From Streptomyces roseifaciens (GTDB taxonomy: Bacteria; Actinomycetota; Actinomycetes; Streptomycetales; Streptomycetaceae), in assembly GCF_001445655.1 (NCBI RefSeq), contig NZ_LNBE01000004.1, positions 2,551,138-2,615,137 of the forward strand: a stretch of DNA of 64,000 bases. The letters run 5' to 3'. Shown here one piece after another: positions 9,006 to 17,383 of this stretch. Each line of letters starts with the position of its first letter. The first letter of the stretch is position 1. A model generated the notes under the pieces. The model saw only the letters and a list, made by a program, of their open reading frames with translations. It searched no databases and was not told where the DNA came from. The position numbers were made by a program, and so were the translations under genes.

Positions 9006-10103
9006 GTGAGCGCAGTCTCCTCCCGCCTCCCCGTCTTCCCCTGGGACCGGCTCGCCCCCTACAAGGCGAAAGCGGCAGCCCATCCCGGCGGAATAGTGGA
9101 CCTCTCGGTCGGCACGCCCGTCGACCCGGTGCCCGCGCTGATCCAGCGGGCGCTCACCGACGCCGCCGACAGCCCCGGCTATCCCACGGTGTGGGGCACG
9201 CCCGCGCTGCGCGACGCGCTGACCGGCTGGGCGGAGCGCCGGCTGGGCGCCCGGGACCTGGCGCACACCAACGTGCTGCCGATCGTCGGCTCCAAGGAGC
9301 TGGTGGCCTGGCTGCCGACGCAGCTCGGCCTCGGCGCGGGCGACAAGGTCGCCTACCCGCGCCTGGCCTACCCGACCTACGAGGTCGGCGCGCGCCTCGC
9401 GGGCGCCGAGCCCGTCGTCTACGACGACCCCACGGAGCTCGACCCCACGGGCCTGAAGCTGCTCTGGCTCAATTCTCCGTCCAACCCCACCGGCCGCGTC
9501 CTGTCCGCCGAGGAGATGCGCCGCACCGTCGCGTGGGCGCGCGAGCACGGGGTGCTGCTCTTCAGCGACGAGTGCTACGTGGAGCTGGGCTGGGAGGCCG
9601 ACCCCGTCTCCGTCCTGCACCCGGACGTCTGCGGCGGCTCCTACGAGGGCATCGTCGCCGTGCACTCGCTCTCCAAGCGGTCGAACCTGGCCGGCTACCG
9701 CGCGGCCTTCCTGGCCGGCGACCCCGCCGTCCTCGGTGAGCTGCTGCAGATCCGCAAGCACGGCGGGATGATGGTCTCCGCCCCGGTCCAGGCCGCCACG
9801 GTCGCGGCCCTGGGGGACACGGCGCACGTGACCGAGCAGCGGGCGCGCTACGCCCGCCGCCGCGACGCCCTGCGGGCCGCCTTCGAGGGCGCGGGCTTCC
9901 GCATCGAGCACAGCGAGGCGTCGCTGTACCTGTGGGCCACGCGGGACGAGCCGTGCTGGGACACCGTCGCGGCCATGGCCGAGCTCGGCATCCTGGTGGC
10001 GCCCGGCGTCTTCTACGGGGAGGCCGGGGAGCGGTTCGTGCGGGTCGCCTTCACCGCGACCGACGAGCGGGTCGAGGCGGCGGTCCGCCGCCTGGCGCAG
10101 TAG
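9006..10103 (+). CDS. dapC: Succinyldiaminopimelate transaminase (class I/II aminotransferase)
   Basis: A 365-residue PLP enzyme that converts N-succinyl-2-amino-6-ketopimelate to succinyl-diaminopimelate on the way to meso-DAP and lysine. It starts LPVFPWDRLAPYKAKA and has VDLSVGTPVDPVP, as in actinobacterial DapC. The PLP-binding features are NSPSNPTGRVLS, the Asp in LLFSDECYVELGW and the Schiff-base lysine in VHSLSKRSNLAGYR (near residue 224). GTG 9006 is the only reasonable start. The partner gene dapE lies 1.8 kb away. A perfect palindromic terminator follows 17 bp after the stop. Confidence 0.92.
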   Translation: MSAVSSRLPVFPWDRLAPYKAKAAAHPGGIVDLSVGTPVDPVPALIQRALTDAADSPGYPTVWGTPALRDALTGWAERRLGARDLAHTNVLPIVGSKELVAWLPTQLGLGAGDKVAYPRLAYPTYEVGARLAGAEPVVYDDPTELDPTGLKLLWLNSPSNPTGRVLSAEEMRRTVAWAREHGVLLFSDECYVELGWEADPVSVLHPDVCGGSYEGIVAVHSLSKRSNLAGYRAAFLAGDPAVLGELLQIRKHGGMMVSAPVQAATVAALGDTAHVTEQRARYARRRDALRAAFEGAGFRIEHSEASLYLWATRDEPCWDTVAAMAELGILVAPGVFYGEAGERFVRVAFTATDERVEAAVRRLAQ

Positions 10104-10120
10104 CCGCCCGCAAGGGAGCA

Positions 10121-10164
10121 CACGCGAGAGGGCCCGGGAGACGTCTCCCGGGCCCTCTCGCGTG
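10121..10164. terminator. Bidirectional terminator between dapC and a convergent secreted-protein gene
   Basis: A perfect 20-bp inverted repeat (10121-10140 / 10145-10164) with an ACGT centre that is itself palindromic, so the whole 44 bp is self-complementary. It lies between two convergent stop codons and would serve both. Confidence 0.85.
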
Positions 10165-10181
10165 CTCGTGCGTGCGCTGGG

Positions 10182-10595
10182 TCAGCCGCCGATCGGGAGC
10201 TGGCCGCCGCCGAGGGGCAGGCCCTTGGCGTTGACGCCGTTGGCGGCCTGGGTGGCCTGGCCCGCGAGCCCGGAGGTGGCGCCCGCGGCCTGGCCGGCGA
10301 CCTTCTGGACGGCGGGGGTGGCGGTCTTGGCGGCCTTGCCGGTGGCGTCGGCGGCACCCGGGACGGTGGTCTTGATGGCGCTGGTGCCGACGCCCGTCAC
10401 GGTGTCCCCGGCCTTGTGGGCGGCCGCGTCGACGTTGGTGCCGAGGTTCGCGCCGTCCACCGCGGTCAGGCCGCTCGCCAGGTCGGTGGCCTGCGGGGCG
10501 GCGCTCGCCGCTCCGGCCGCGCCGAGGACGGGTGCCGCACCGGCGGCTACCAGCAGGGCGGCCCGGGCGATCCGACGCGTCAGGGGGAGGGACAT
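10182..10595 (-). CDS. Small secreted Ala/Gly/Thr-rich protein of unknown function
   Basis: A 137-residue protein with a clear Sec signal peptide: basic MSLPLTRRIARAA, hydrophobic core, and a cleavage site at about ASA-AP near residue 33. The mature part is low complexity (Ala, Gly, Thr, Val) without cysteines or recognisable motifs, ending GGGQLPIGG. The pattern suggests an exported surface or matrix-type polypeptide; I cannot assign a function. The ribosome-binding site AAAGGAG stands 4 nt before the ATG. A good -10/-35 pair lies about 115 bp upstream (10712-10740). Confidence 0.75.
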   Translation of the reverse strand: MSLPLTRRIARAALLVAAGAAPVLGAAGAASAAPQATDLASGLTAVDGANLGTNVDAAAHKAGDTVTGVGTSAIKTTVPGAADATGKAAKTATPAVQKVAGQAAGATSGLAGQATQAANGVNAKGLPLGGGQLPIGG

Positions 10596-10711
10596 GATGC
10601 TCCTTTGGCGGAGTTGAGGACGTTGGCTGTCCGGCGAGCGGACGCAGTGACTACCGCGCGAATCCGTGGAAGGTTGCGGTGCGCCACGGTAAAGAGTTGG
10701 TAATGCGTCGC

Positions 10712-10740
10712 ATTATCTGTCCCCCTAAAAGCGGGGCAAA
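10712..10740 (-). promoter_or_regulatory. Candidate housekeeping-type promoter for the small secreted protein gene
   Basis: Read on the minus strand, TTTGCC (10740-10735) and GATAAT (10717-10712) are separated by 17 bp. The predicted leader is about 110 nt. The spacer 10596-10882 is relatively AT-rich and otherwise holds nothing I recognise. Confidence 0.4.
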
Positions 10741-10882
10741 ACGGGCGCGCGGTATGCAGGTCGGGAAGGCTGACAAGCCTTTAGTCACAAGGAATTCCCG
10801 GGAAATCCGGACGCCTGGGGCGGGCGTTGCCCATTAAGCGCGCGGGGCTGTTGTGCCTACCTCCGGCGGGGGGACGCTCGCA

Positions 10883-11854
10883 CTACTGAGCGGTCGTGAT
10901 CCGTACCTCTGCGGCCGCGTTCCCGGGGGAATTCCCGGCCTCCGCCGCGCCCTCGCCGTCCTTGCGCCAGCCGTCCCGCGAATCGGCCGCCGTCCACACC
11001 CGGCCGCCGAAGGCGATCCGCTCGATCCGCAGTTCGGTCGCGTGGGCCACCGCCCACGAGGCCAGCTGCCAGCCGCGCCGCTCCCGGCCGCTCCCGGCCG
11101 GCTCGCCCGGCCCCGTCGCCCTGTCCGGCACGGGCACCGCCAGCGTCCGCGCGGCGGCACCGCCCGCCACGCCCGAACCGCCGCCCCCCGGGGCCGCCAG
11201 GGTCTCCGCCGCCGGCACCGCCGCCGCACCGAACTCCCGGCGCAGCTTGGCCCGTACCGCCGCGACGTCCCCCTTCTTGCCGTCGCTCGGGCTCGTCGTG
11301 CAGCTGAAGGCCGCCACCGCCCGGCCCGTGAGCGCCGACGACAGCAGCGACGCGTCCGGCTCGTGCTTGGCGTACGCCTGCGGGAAGCCGCTGCGCTGCA
11401 CCTTCTGCGCGGCCACCGTCAGCGGCAGCCGCGAGTAGCCCGGCACCTCCACCAGGTGGTCGTAGAACTTCCCCGCCGCGTACACGGGGTCGGTGATCTG
11501 CCGCGCGGAGCCCCAGCCCTGCGTGGGCCGCTGCTGGAACAGCCCCAGCGAGTCCCGGTCGCCGTGGTGGATGTTGCGCAGCCCCGACTCCTGCATGGCC
11601 GTGGCCAGGGCGATCGTCACCGCCCGCTCCGGCAGCCCGCGCTCGGACCCCACGGCCGAGATCGTCGCCGCGTTCACCGCCTGCTCGGGCGAGAGGGAGT
11701 ACGAGGCGCCGTCGGCGCGCACCGTGCAGCGCGGCGCTCCCGGGCCGCCCGTCACCAGCTGGGCGATCCCGTAGCCGATCAGCGCCAGCAGCACGGCGCA
11801 GGCGGCCACGATGCGCAACACGCGGCCACGTCGGGTGACGAAGATCCGGGACAT
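10883..11854 (-). CDS. Membrane-anchored lysozyme/transglycosylase-like protein
   Basis: A 323-residue protein with a basic N-terminus and one hydrophobic helix (about residues 14-33), so probably a signal anchor. Residues 55-170 resemble the lysozyme-like fold: the Glu in [21 protein letters not shown] followed by [11 protein letters not shown] matches the catalytic-Glu motif and the G-L-F-Q-Q-R signature of actinobacterial SLT-like wall hydrolases. The C-terminal part is variable and low complexity. Extracellular peptidoglycan remodelling is inferred; a purely structural role is possible. It is divergent from dapE with 90 bp between the starts. Confidence 0.7.
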   Translation of the reverse strand: MSRIFVTRRGRVLRIVAACAVLLALIGYGIAQLVTGGPGAPRCTVRADGASYSLSPEQAVNAATISAVGSERGLPERAVTIALATAMQESGLRNIHHGDRDSLGLFQQRPTQGWGSARQITDPVYAAGKFYDHLVEVPGYSRLPLTVAAQKVQRSGFPQAYAKHEPDASLLSSALTGRAVAAFSCTTSPSDGKKGDVAAVRAKLRREFGAAAVPAAETLAAPGGGGSGVAGGAAARTLAVPVPDRATGPGEPAGSGRERRGWQLASWAVAHATELRIERIAFGGRVWTAADSRDGWRKDGEGAAEAGNSPGNAAAEVRITTAQ

Positions 11855-11944
11855 GCGGCCCACGTTACTGGAGAGGACAGGTGGCGGCCCGGGGCCGCCC
11901 TCCGGCCCGGCCGCGCCCGCACCGCCCGGGCTAGAGTCGCACGC

Positions 11945-13024
11945 ATGGATGACGCCGCACTCGACCTGTCCCTCGACGCCGCCGCCCTCACCGCCCAGCT
12001 CGTCGACGTCCCGTCCGAGAGCGGGAGCGAGAAGACGCTGGCCGACGCCGTCGAAAACGCCCTGCGCGCACTGCCGCACCTGACGGTGGACCGGTACGGC
12101 AACAACGTCGTGGCCCGCACGAACCTGGGCCGCGCCGAGCGCGTCGTGCTCGCCGGTCACATCGACACCGTCCCCATCGCCGGCAACGTCCCCTCCCGGC
12201 TGGACGAGGACGGCTTCCTGTGGGGCTGCGGCACCAGCGACATGAAGTCCGGCGTCGCGGTGCAGCTGCGCATCGCCGCCACCGTGCCCGAGCCCAACCG
12301 CGACCTGACCCTCGTCTTCTACGACAACGAGGAGGTCGCCGCCCACCTCAACGGCCTCGGCCGCATCGCCGACGCCCACCCCGACTGGCTCGCCGCCGAC
12401 TTCGCCGTCCTCCTGGAGCCCTCCGACGCCCAGGTCGAGGGCGGCTGCCAGGGCACCCTCCGGGTCCACCTGCACACCGCGGGCGAGCGCGCCCACTCCG
12501 CACGCAGCTGGATGGGCAGCAACGCCGTCCACGCCGCCGCGCCGATCCTCGCCCGCCTCGCCGCCTACGAGCCGCGCCGCCCCGTCATCGACGGCCTGGA
12601 GTACCACGAGGGCCTCAACGCCGTGCGCATCGAGGGCGGCGTCGCCGGCAACGTCATCCCCGACGCGTGCACCGTCACCGTCAACTACCGCTACGCGCCC
12701 GACCGCAGCCCCGCGGAGGCCCTGCAGCACGTCCGCGAGGTCTTCGCGGACTGCGGCGTCGCCGGGCTCGTCGTGGACGACGAGTCGCCCGGCGCGCTGC
12801 CCGGGCTGTCCCACCCCGCCGCCGCGGCGTTCATCGAGGCCGTCGGCGGGACGCCCAAGCCCAAGTTCGGCTGGACCGACGTCTCCCGCTTCAGCGCGCT
12901 CGGCGTCCCCGCCGTCAACTACGGCCCCGGCGACCCGACGCTCGCCCACAAGCGGGACGAGCGCGTCCGCGCCTCGCTGATCAACGACTGCGAGGAGCGG
13001 CTGCGCGCCTGGCTGACCGCCTGA
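11945..13024 (+). CDS. dapE: Succinyl-diaminopimelate desuccinylase
   Basis: A 359-residue M20 zinc peptidase-family enzyme that removes succinate from N-succinyl-LL-DAP, the step after DapC. Metal ligands and catalytic residues are visible in order: His and Asp in [10 protein letters not shown], Asp in [11 protein letters not shown], Glu-Glu in FYDNEEVA, Glu in [13 protein letters not shown], and the late His in [11 protein letters not shown] dimerisation domain lies between ([16 protein letters not shown]). The next gene (LOG) starts 67 bp after the stop on the same strand, so the two may be cotranscribed. Confidence 0.95.
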   Translation: MDDAALDLSLDAAALTAQLVDVPSESGSEKTLADAVENALRALPHLTVDRYGNNVVARTNLGRAERVVLAGHIDTVPIAGNVPSRLDEDGFLWGCGTSDMKSGVAVQLRIAATVPEPNRDLTLVFYDNEEVAAHLNGLGRIADAHPDWLAADFAVLLEPSDAQVEGGCQGTLRVHLHTAGERAHSARSWMGSNAVHAAAPILARLAAYEPRRPVIDGLEYHEGLNAVRIEGGVAGNVIPDACTVTVNYRYAPDRSPAEALQHVREVFADCGVAGLVVDDESPGALPGLSHPAAAAFIEAVGGTPKPKFGWTDVSRFSALGVPAVNYGPGDPTLAHKRDERVRASLINDCEERLRAWLTA

Positions 13025-13091
13025 CCCGGCGGGTCACCGCGCGCGTGGGCCTACGCTGAACAGCAACGATCTGCAGCGGAGGGAGCACGGC

Positions 13092-13841
13092 ATGGCACAT
13101 CCCGAAGGATCGCGCGCGCGGCGGGAGCAGCGCCGGGGGCCGGTGGTACGCCGGTACGGCCAGATGCAGGCGGGCACCACGGACCAGCACCTGCTGGACA
13201 CGAGAGGGGCCGCGGACTGGGTCCACGAGGACCCCTTCCGGGTGATGCGCATCCAGTCCGAGTTCGTCGAGGGCTTCGGGGCCCTCGCCGAACTGCCGCC
13301 CGCCATCAGCGTCTTCGGCTCGGCCCGCACGCCCCGGGACTCGCCGGAGTACGAGGCCGGCATCGCCATCGGGCGCGGCCTCGTCGAGTCGGGCTTCGCG
13401 GTCATCACGGGCGGCGGGCCGGGCGCGATGGAGGCCGCCAACAAGGGGGCGACGGAGGCGGGCGGCATCTCCGTCGGCCTCGGCATCGAACTGCCCTTCG
13501 AGCAGGGGCTCAACCAGTACGTCAACCTCGGCGTCGACTTCCGCTACTTCTTCGTGCGGAAGACGATGTTCGTGAAGTACGCGAGCGGATTCGTCGTCCT
13601 GCCGGGCGGACTCGGCACGCTGGACGAGCTGTTCGAGGCGCTCACCCTCGTCCAGACCAAGAAGGTCACGCGCTTCCCGATCGTCCTCTTCGGCTCCGCC
13701 TACTGGGGCGGCCTGGTCGACTGGTTCCGGGACACGCTCATCGCCGGAGGCAAGGCCGGCCCGAACGACCTGCACCTCTTCCACGTCACGGACGACGTGG
13801 AAGAGGCGGTGCGGCTGGTCACGAAGGAGGCGGGGGCCTGA
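13092..13841 (+). CDS. LOG-family protein (TIGR00730, Rossmann fold nucleotide phosphoribohydrolase-like)
   Basis: A 249-residue protein. Residues 70-235 form the LOG domain: ISVFGSART, ITGGGPGAMEAANKGA and the family signature VLPGGLGTLDELFEAL (PGGxGTxxE). LOG proteins cleave cytokinin riboside 5'-monophosphates or similar nucleotides; in bacteria such as M. tuberculosis (Rv1205) this releases cytokinin-like bases. The first 45 residues are a basic, probably flexible extension. It lies downstream of dapE and converges on the folP-like gene, with a GNRA-looped hairpin between. Confidence 0.88.
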   Translation: MAHPEGSRARREQRRGPVVRRYGQMQAGTTDQHLLDTRGAADWVHEDPFRVMRIQSEFVEGFGALAELPPAISVFGSARTPRDSPEYEAGIAIGRGLVESGFAVITGGGPGAMEAANKGATEAGGISVGLGIELPFEQGLNQYVNLGVDFRYFFVRKTMFVKYASGFVVLPGGLGTLDELFEALTLVQTKKVTRFPIVLFGSAYWGGLVDWFRDTLIAGGKAGPNDLHLFHVTDDVEEAVRLVTKEAGA

Positions 13842-13868
13842 CGGACCCCGCCGCGCCGGATCCCCGCC

Positions 13869-13894
13869 GGGCCACCGCGGAAACGCGGTGGCCC
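13869..13894. terminator. Hairpin with GAAA tetraloop between convergent LOG and FolP2 genes
   Basis: A perfect 11-bp GC-rich stem (13869-13879 / 13884-13894) is closed by a GAAA loop. It lies in the 107-bp spacer between two convergent stop codons. Confidence 0.6.
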
Positions 13895-13948
13895 GCGAAG
13901 GAGAACGACCGGCTGCGCCGGACTCCGTCCGTCGGGTCGTGGGTGCGG

Positions 13949-14809
13949 TCAGGCCAGGCCGCGGCGGGTGGCTGCCGGCGCGCGGTGGCCTGCGATGGAC
14001 GCCACCATTTCCAGGATTTGCTTGGTCTCCGCCACCTCGTGCACGCGGTAGACCTGCGCGCCCAGCCACGCCGAGACGGCCGTCGTCGCGAGCGTGCCCA
14101 GGAGGCGTTCCTTCACCGGCTTGTCGAGCGTCTCGCCGACGAAGTCCTTGTTCGACAGCGAGACCAGCACCGGCCAGCCCGTCTCCGCCATCTCGCCGAG
14201 CCGCCGGGTCGCCTCCAGCGAGTGCCGGGTGTTCTTCCCGAAGTCGTGCCCGGGGTCGATCATGATGCCGTCGCGCCGGACGCCCAGCGCCACCGCGCGC
14301 TCGGCCAGCCCGAGCGTGACCCGCAGGATGTCCGCCATCACGTCCTCGTACTCCACCCGGTGCGGGCGCGTGCGCGGCTCCACGCCGCCCGCGTGCGTGC
14401 ACACCAGGCCCACGCCGTAACGGGCCGCGACCTCGGCCAGCTTGGGGTCCACGCCGCCCCACGCGTCGTTCAAGAGGTCGGCGCCGGCCTCGCACACCGC
14501 CTCGCCCACGTCGTGCCGCCAGGTGTCGACGCTGATCACCACGTCCGGGTGGCGCCTGCGGACCTCGGCCACGAAGCCGACCGTCCGCCGGGCCTCCTCC
14601 TCGGCGGTCACCTCCTCGCCGGGGCCGGCCTTCACCCCGCCGATGTCGATGATGGCGGCGCCCTCCGCGACGGCCTGCTCCACCCTGGCCAGGGCGGGCT
14701 CGTCGCTGAACGTCGCACCCTGGTCGTAGAAGGAGTCCGGCGTCCGGTTGACGATCGCCATGATCACCGGCTCGTGCGCATCGAACTCGCGTCGTCCCAG
14801 CCGCAGCAT
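13949..14809 (-). CDS. folP2: Dihydropteroate synthase paralogue (FolP2 type)
   Basis: A 286-residue TIM-barrel protein of the DHPS family. It carries NRTPDSFYDQGATF where functional DHPS usually reads N-V-TPDSFSDGG, and DIGGVKAGPGEEVT where the canonical enzyme has DIGGESTRPG; the ESTRP loop that binds p-aminobenzoate and sulfonamides is thus absent. Pterin-site elements are retained (ISVDTWR, LNDAWGG, DPGHDFGKN). This matches the M. tuberculosis Rv1207 paralogue, described as lacking normal DHPS activity, and the neighbours match too (LOG gene, DivIVA-like gene, tag). True folate synthesis probably depends on another folP outside the window. Confidence 0.85.
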   Translation of the reverse strand: MLRLGRREFDAHEPVIMAIVNRTPDSFYDQGATFSDEPALARVEQAVAEGAAIIDIGGVKAGPGEEVTAEEEARRTVGFVAEVRRRHPDVVISVDTWRHDVGEAVCEAGADLLNDAWGGVDPKLAEVAARYGVGLVCTHAGGVEPRTRPHRVEYEDVMADILRVTLGLAERAVALGVRRDGIMIDPGHDFGKNTRHSLEATRRLGEMAETGWPVLVSLSNKDFVGETLDKPVKERLLGTLATTAVSAWLGAQVYRVHEVAETKQILEMVASIAGHRAPAATRRGLA

Positions 14810-14911
14810 GTCCCTACTCCCTCTCGGTGGTCCGCAGCGACCTTAACCGTCAGTGCGGCATGGCACGATCGGGGTGGACGGAAACGCAGTCCGTGTTCCT
14901 GGGAGATGGTC

Positions 14912-15292
14912 GTGTTCTGGTTCCTGCTCATCGCGCTGGTCGTGGTGGTCGCCGCGGTCGCGCTCTTCGTCGCCGGAGGCGGAAGCGGCGCGGCGCTGCC
15001 CGAGGCCGCGGCCGACCGGACCGTCTGGCCGCTCCCCGCGGACCGCCCCATGGCCCGCGCCGACGTCGAGACCCTGCGCCTGCCCGTGGCCCTGCGGGGC
15101 TACCGCATGGCGGAGACGGACGAGGCCCTGGACCGCCTCGGCGCCGAGCTCGCCGAGCGCGACGCCCGCATCGCCGAGCTGGAGGCCGCCCTCGCGGGCG
15201 CGCAGGCCGCGGCCATGGCCGGCGGCGCGAAGGCCGGCCCCGAGAAGGGCGAGAGCCGCGACCGCCACGAGGACGAGGGGGAGAAGGAATGA
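14912..15292 (+). CDS. DivIVA-domain membrane protein (Rv1209-like)
   Basis: A 126-residue protein with one N-terminal transmembrane helix (FWFLLIALVVVVAAVALFV), then a DivIVA-type motif RPMARADVETLRLPVALRGYRMAETDEALDRLGAEL and a coiled coil (RDARIAELEAAL) ending in a charged tail. GTG 14912 is chosen because GGGAG at 14901-14905 is then six bases away; ATG 14906 would abut it. Its stop overlaps the tag start (ATGA), implying translational coupling. A role at the membrane, perhaps in wall growth or polarity, is inferred from the DivIVA motif. Confidence 0.78.
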   Translation: MFWFLLIALVVVVAAVALFVAGGGSGAALPEAAADRTVWPLPADRPMARADVETLRLPVALRGYRMAETDEALDRLGAELAERDARIAELEAALAGAQAAAMAGGAKAGPEKGESRDRHEDEGEKE

Positions 15293-15885
15293 GCGGCGCA
15301 CCGGTCATAGGGGCGGACGGGCTGCACCGCTGCCCGTGGGGCCTCGAAGCGGAGTCCATGGCGGACTACCGCGTCTACCACGACACCGAATGGGGCCGCC
15401 CCGTGCGCGGGGACGACGCCCTCTACGAGCGGATGTGCCTGGAGGCCTTCCAGTCCGGGCTCTCGTGGCTGACGATCCTGCGCCGCCGCGAGGGCTTCCG
15501 GGCCGCCTTCGCCGGCTTCTCCATTGCCAAGGTCGCGGCCTTCACCGACGCCGACGCGGAGCGGCTGCTGGCCGACCCCGGCATCATCCGCAACCGCGCC
15601 AAGATCACGGCCACGATCGCCAACGCGCGGGTCGCGGCGGAGGGGGCACCCGGTGAGCTGGACGCCCTGATCTGGTCCTACGCCCCGGAGCGGGCCGCCG
15701 CGCCGCGCACGGCCGCCGACGTCCCGGCGGTGACGCCGGAGTCGACGGCCCTCGCCAAGGACCTCAAGAAGCGGGGCTTCCGCTTCATCGGGCCGACGAC
15801 GGCGTACGCACTGATGCAGGCGTGCGGGCTGGTGAACGACCATCTGGCGGGGTGTCACGCGAGGGAGAGCGCGGGGGCCCGCTGA
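15289..15885 (+). CDS. tag: DNA-3-methyladenine glycosylase I
   Basis: A 198-residue base-excision enzyme that removes 3-methyladenine from alkylated DNA. Family features: HRCPWGLEAESMADYRVYHDTEWGRP at the N-terminus, the Glu-containing ERMCLEAFQSGLSWLTILRRREGFR, IIRNRAKI, and the zinc-snap residues (Cys14, His34, then a C-terminal His/Cys cluster VNDHLAGCHAR). The ATG overlaps the upstream stop by 4 bp, so it is coupled to the DivIVA-like gene, the same pairing as Rv1209-Rv1210 (tagA) in M. tuberculosis as I recall it. Confidence 0.95.
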   Translation: MSGAPVIGADGLHRCPWGLEAESMADYRVYHDTEWGRPVRGDDALYERMCLEAFQSGLSWLTILRRREGFRAAFAGFSIAKVAAFTDADAERLLADPGIIRNRAKITATIANARVAAEGAPGELDALIWSYAPERAAAPRTAADVPAVTPESTALAKDLKKRGFRFIGPTTAYALMQACGLVNDHLAGCHARESAGAR

Positions 15886-15939
15886 CGCCGGGCCCGGCCC
15901 GCCGGGCTCCGGCGGTGCCGAGCGGAGCTCAACCCGTAC

Positions 15940-16740
15940 TCAGCGCCCCACGAATCGCGGCTTCTCCTTCTTCAGGAACGCGTCCACCGCGATCCCGTGG
16001 TCCTCGGAGGCCCCCGCGCGGGTCTGCAGCTCGTCCTCCTTGGCCAGGGCCTCGGTCAGGGGCCGCCCCGCCCCGTAGGCGAGGCACTCCTTGATCGCGG
16101 CGTAGGCCCCGGTGGGCCCCTCGGCCAGGCGCCGGGCGACGGCCGTGGCCTCCGCGGCCAGCTCCGCCGCCGGCACGACCTTGTTGGCGATGCCCAGCTC
16201 GTACGCCTCCTGCGCCGGCACGTTGCGCGGGAACAGCAGCAGGTCCGAGGCCCGGCTGTGGCCCACGAGGCGCGGCAGCGTCCAGGAGACCCCCGAGTCG
16301 GCGGTCAGGGCGACCCCGGCGAAGGAGGTGTTGAACGCGGCGGTGTCGGCCACCACCCGGTAGTCCGCGGCGAAGGCGAACCCCGCCCCGGCGCCGGCGG
16401 CGACCCCGTTCACGCCCGCCACGACCGGCTTCGGCATGCCGGCGATGGCCGTGACGATGGGGTTGTAGTGCTCCTTGACCGTCGTCATGGTGCTCCCCGT
16501 GCCGTTCTCACGGTCGGCGGCCAGCGACTCGACGTGCTCCTTGAGGTCCTGCCCGACGCAGAAGGCGCGCCCGGTGCCGATGAGCAGCACCGCCCGGACG
16601 GCGGCGTCGGCCCCGGCCCGCTGCAGGGCGTCGCGCAGGGCGGCCTTGGTGTCGGTGTTCAGCGCGTTCATCGCGTCGGGACGGTTCAGCGTGATCGTCG
16701 CGAGCCCGTCCGTCACCTCGTACAGCACGGAGTCGGCCAT
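15940..16740 (-). CDS. Enoyl-CoA hydratase/isomerase family protein
   Basis: A 266-residue crotonase-fold enzyme. Oxyanion-hole segments are visible as GTGRAFCVGQDLKEH near residue 60 and PVVAGVNGVAAGAGAGFAFAADYRV near 110; LPRLVGHSRASDLLL and ANKVVP follow. In the positions usually filled by two catalytic Glu of classical hydratases it has Ala/Asp-type residues (ADSGVSW), so an isomerase such as the PaaG/ECI group is possible. The ATG at 16740 follows a purine-rich site (GAGGGAGG on the coding strand, about 13 bp upstream). It converges with tag, 54 bp apart. Confidence 0.85.
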   Translation of the reverse strand: MADSVLYEVTDGLATITLNRPDAMNALNTDTKAALRDALQRAGADAAVRAVLLIGTGRAFCVGQDLKEHVESLAADRENGTGSTMTTVKEHYNPIVTAIAGMPKPVVAGVNGVAAGAGAGFAFAADYRVVADTAAFNTSFAGVALTADSGVSWTLPRLVGHSRASDLLLFPRNVPAQEAYELGIANKVVPAAELAAEATAVARRLAEGPTGAYAAIKECLAYGAGRPLTEALAKEDELQTRAGASEDHGIAVDAFLKKEKPRFVGR

Positions 16741-17060
16741 GTGCCGGTCCCTCCCTCGTCGCAAGCCCCGTCGGCGTCGTTCCGGGCCCAGCATGCCGGA
16801 GATCACCGGACACCGATATGTGACCTGCGTCAAAGAAACCGGCCACAGATGCATGGTCGAAGCGGCGCAGTATCGCAGTCCGATCGCCGAATTGAGTGGT
16901 TTTGCGTGATCGCGTTGCCGAAGGGATACGGACCGATGTTGTTCATTGGGTCACGCGATGCGAGATAATGGCCTGGAAGCAATGTGTTCGATGCCGGTGA
17001 CGCGGGCCTGTCGTGGGGCCGTCGGCTGACGATGAGCTGGTTTCAGGAAGGGGAACGAGC
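16741..17060. promoter_or_regulatory. 320-bp divergent spacer with promoter-like element for the DUF3117 gene
   Basis: A GATAAT -10 candidate lies at 16964-16969 with TTCATT (16942-16947, 16-bp spacer) or TTGTTC (16939-16944, 19-bp spacer) as -35. A start site near 16976 would give a leader of about 85 nt. I find no other structure in this spacer. Confidence 0.4.
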
Positions 17061-17228
17061 ATGGCGGCCATGAAGCCGCGGACGGGCGATGGCCCGCTCG
17101 AGGTGACCAAGGAGGGGCGGGGCATCGTCATGCGGGTTCCGCTCGAAGGCGGCGGTCGGCTCGTCGTCGAGCTGACCCCGGATGAGGCCGAGGCCCTCGG
17201 AGACGCCCTGAAGAAGGTTGTCGGCTGA
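17061..17228 (+). CDS. DUF3117 small protein
   Basis: A 55-residue protein beginning AAMKPRTGDGPLEVTKEGRG and ending in a helical segment LTPDEAEALGDALKKVVG. It is a short, strongly conserved actinobacterial family (Rv1211 in M. tuberculosis) of unknown function; the pattern is a small beta-sheet followed by a helix, like a small dimeric binding protein. GAAGGGGAACGAGC gives the ribosome-binding site. It is monocistronic: its own promoter-like element lies upstream and a 17-bp hairpin lies 25 bp after the stop. Confidence 0.9.
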   Translation: MAAMKPRTGDGPLEVTKEGRGIVMRVPLEGGGRLVVELTPDEAEALGDALKKVVG

Positions 17229-17253
17229 CGCACGCCGAACCACCGTTCTTACG

Positions 17254-17291
17254 CTGCCCCGGCAGCCGGTCCGCACCGGCTGCCGGGGCAG
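17254..17291. terminator. Terminator between the DUF3117 gene and a convergent O-methyltransferase gene
   Basis: A perfect 17-bp stem (17254-17270 / 17275-17291) with a 4-nt CCGC loop lies between convergent genes. Confidence 0.8.
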
Positions 17292-17383
17292 TGGTGCATC
17301 CGGGGTGCGCCGCGCGCGGCGGCGGTCCGGGGCGGCGGCGCCGGCCCCGGGGAGCGCCCGGCGGGCGGGGTGCCCGCGCCGGG

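Noticed and set aside
13949..14809. Annotating the gene as the folate-pathway folP
   Set aside because: The p-aminobenzoate-binding loop motif is missing and no other folate gene is adjacent.
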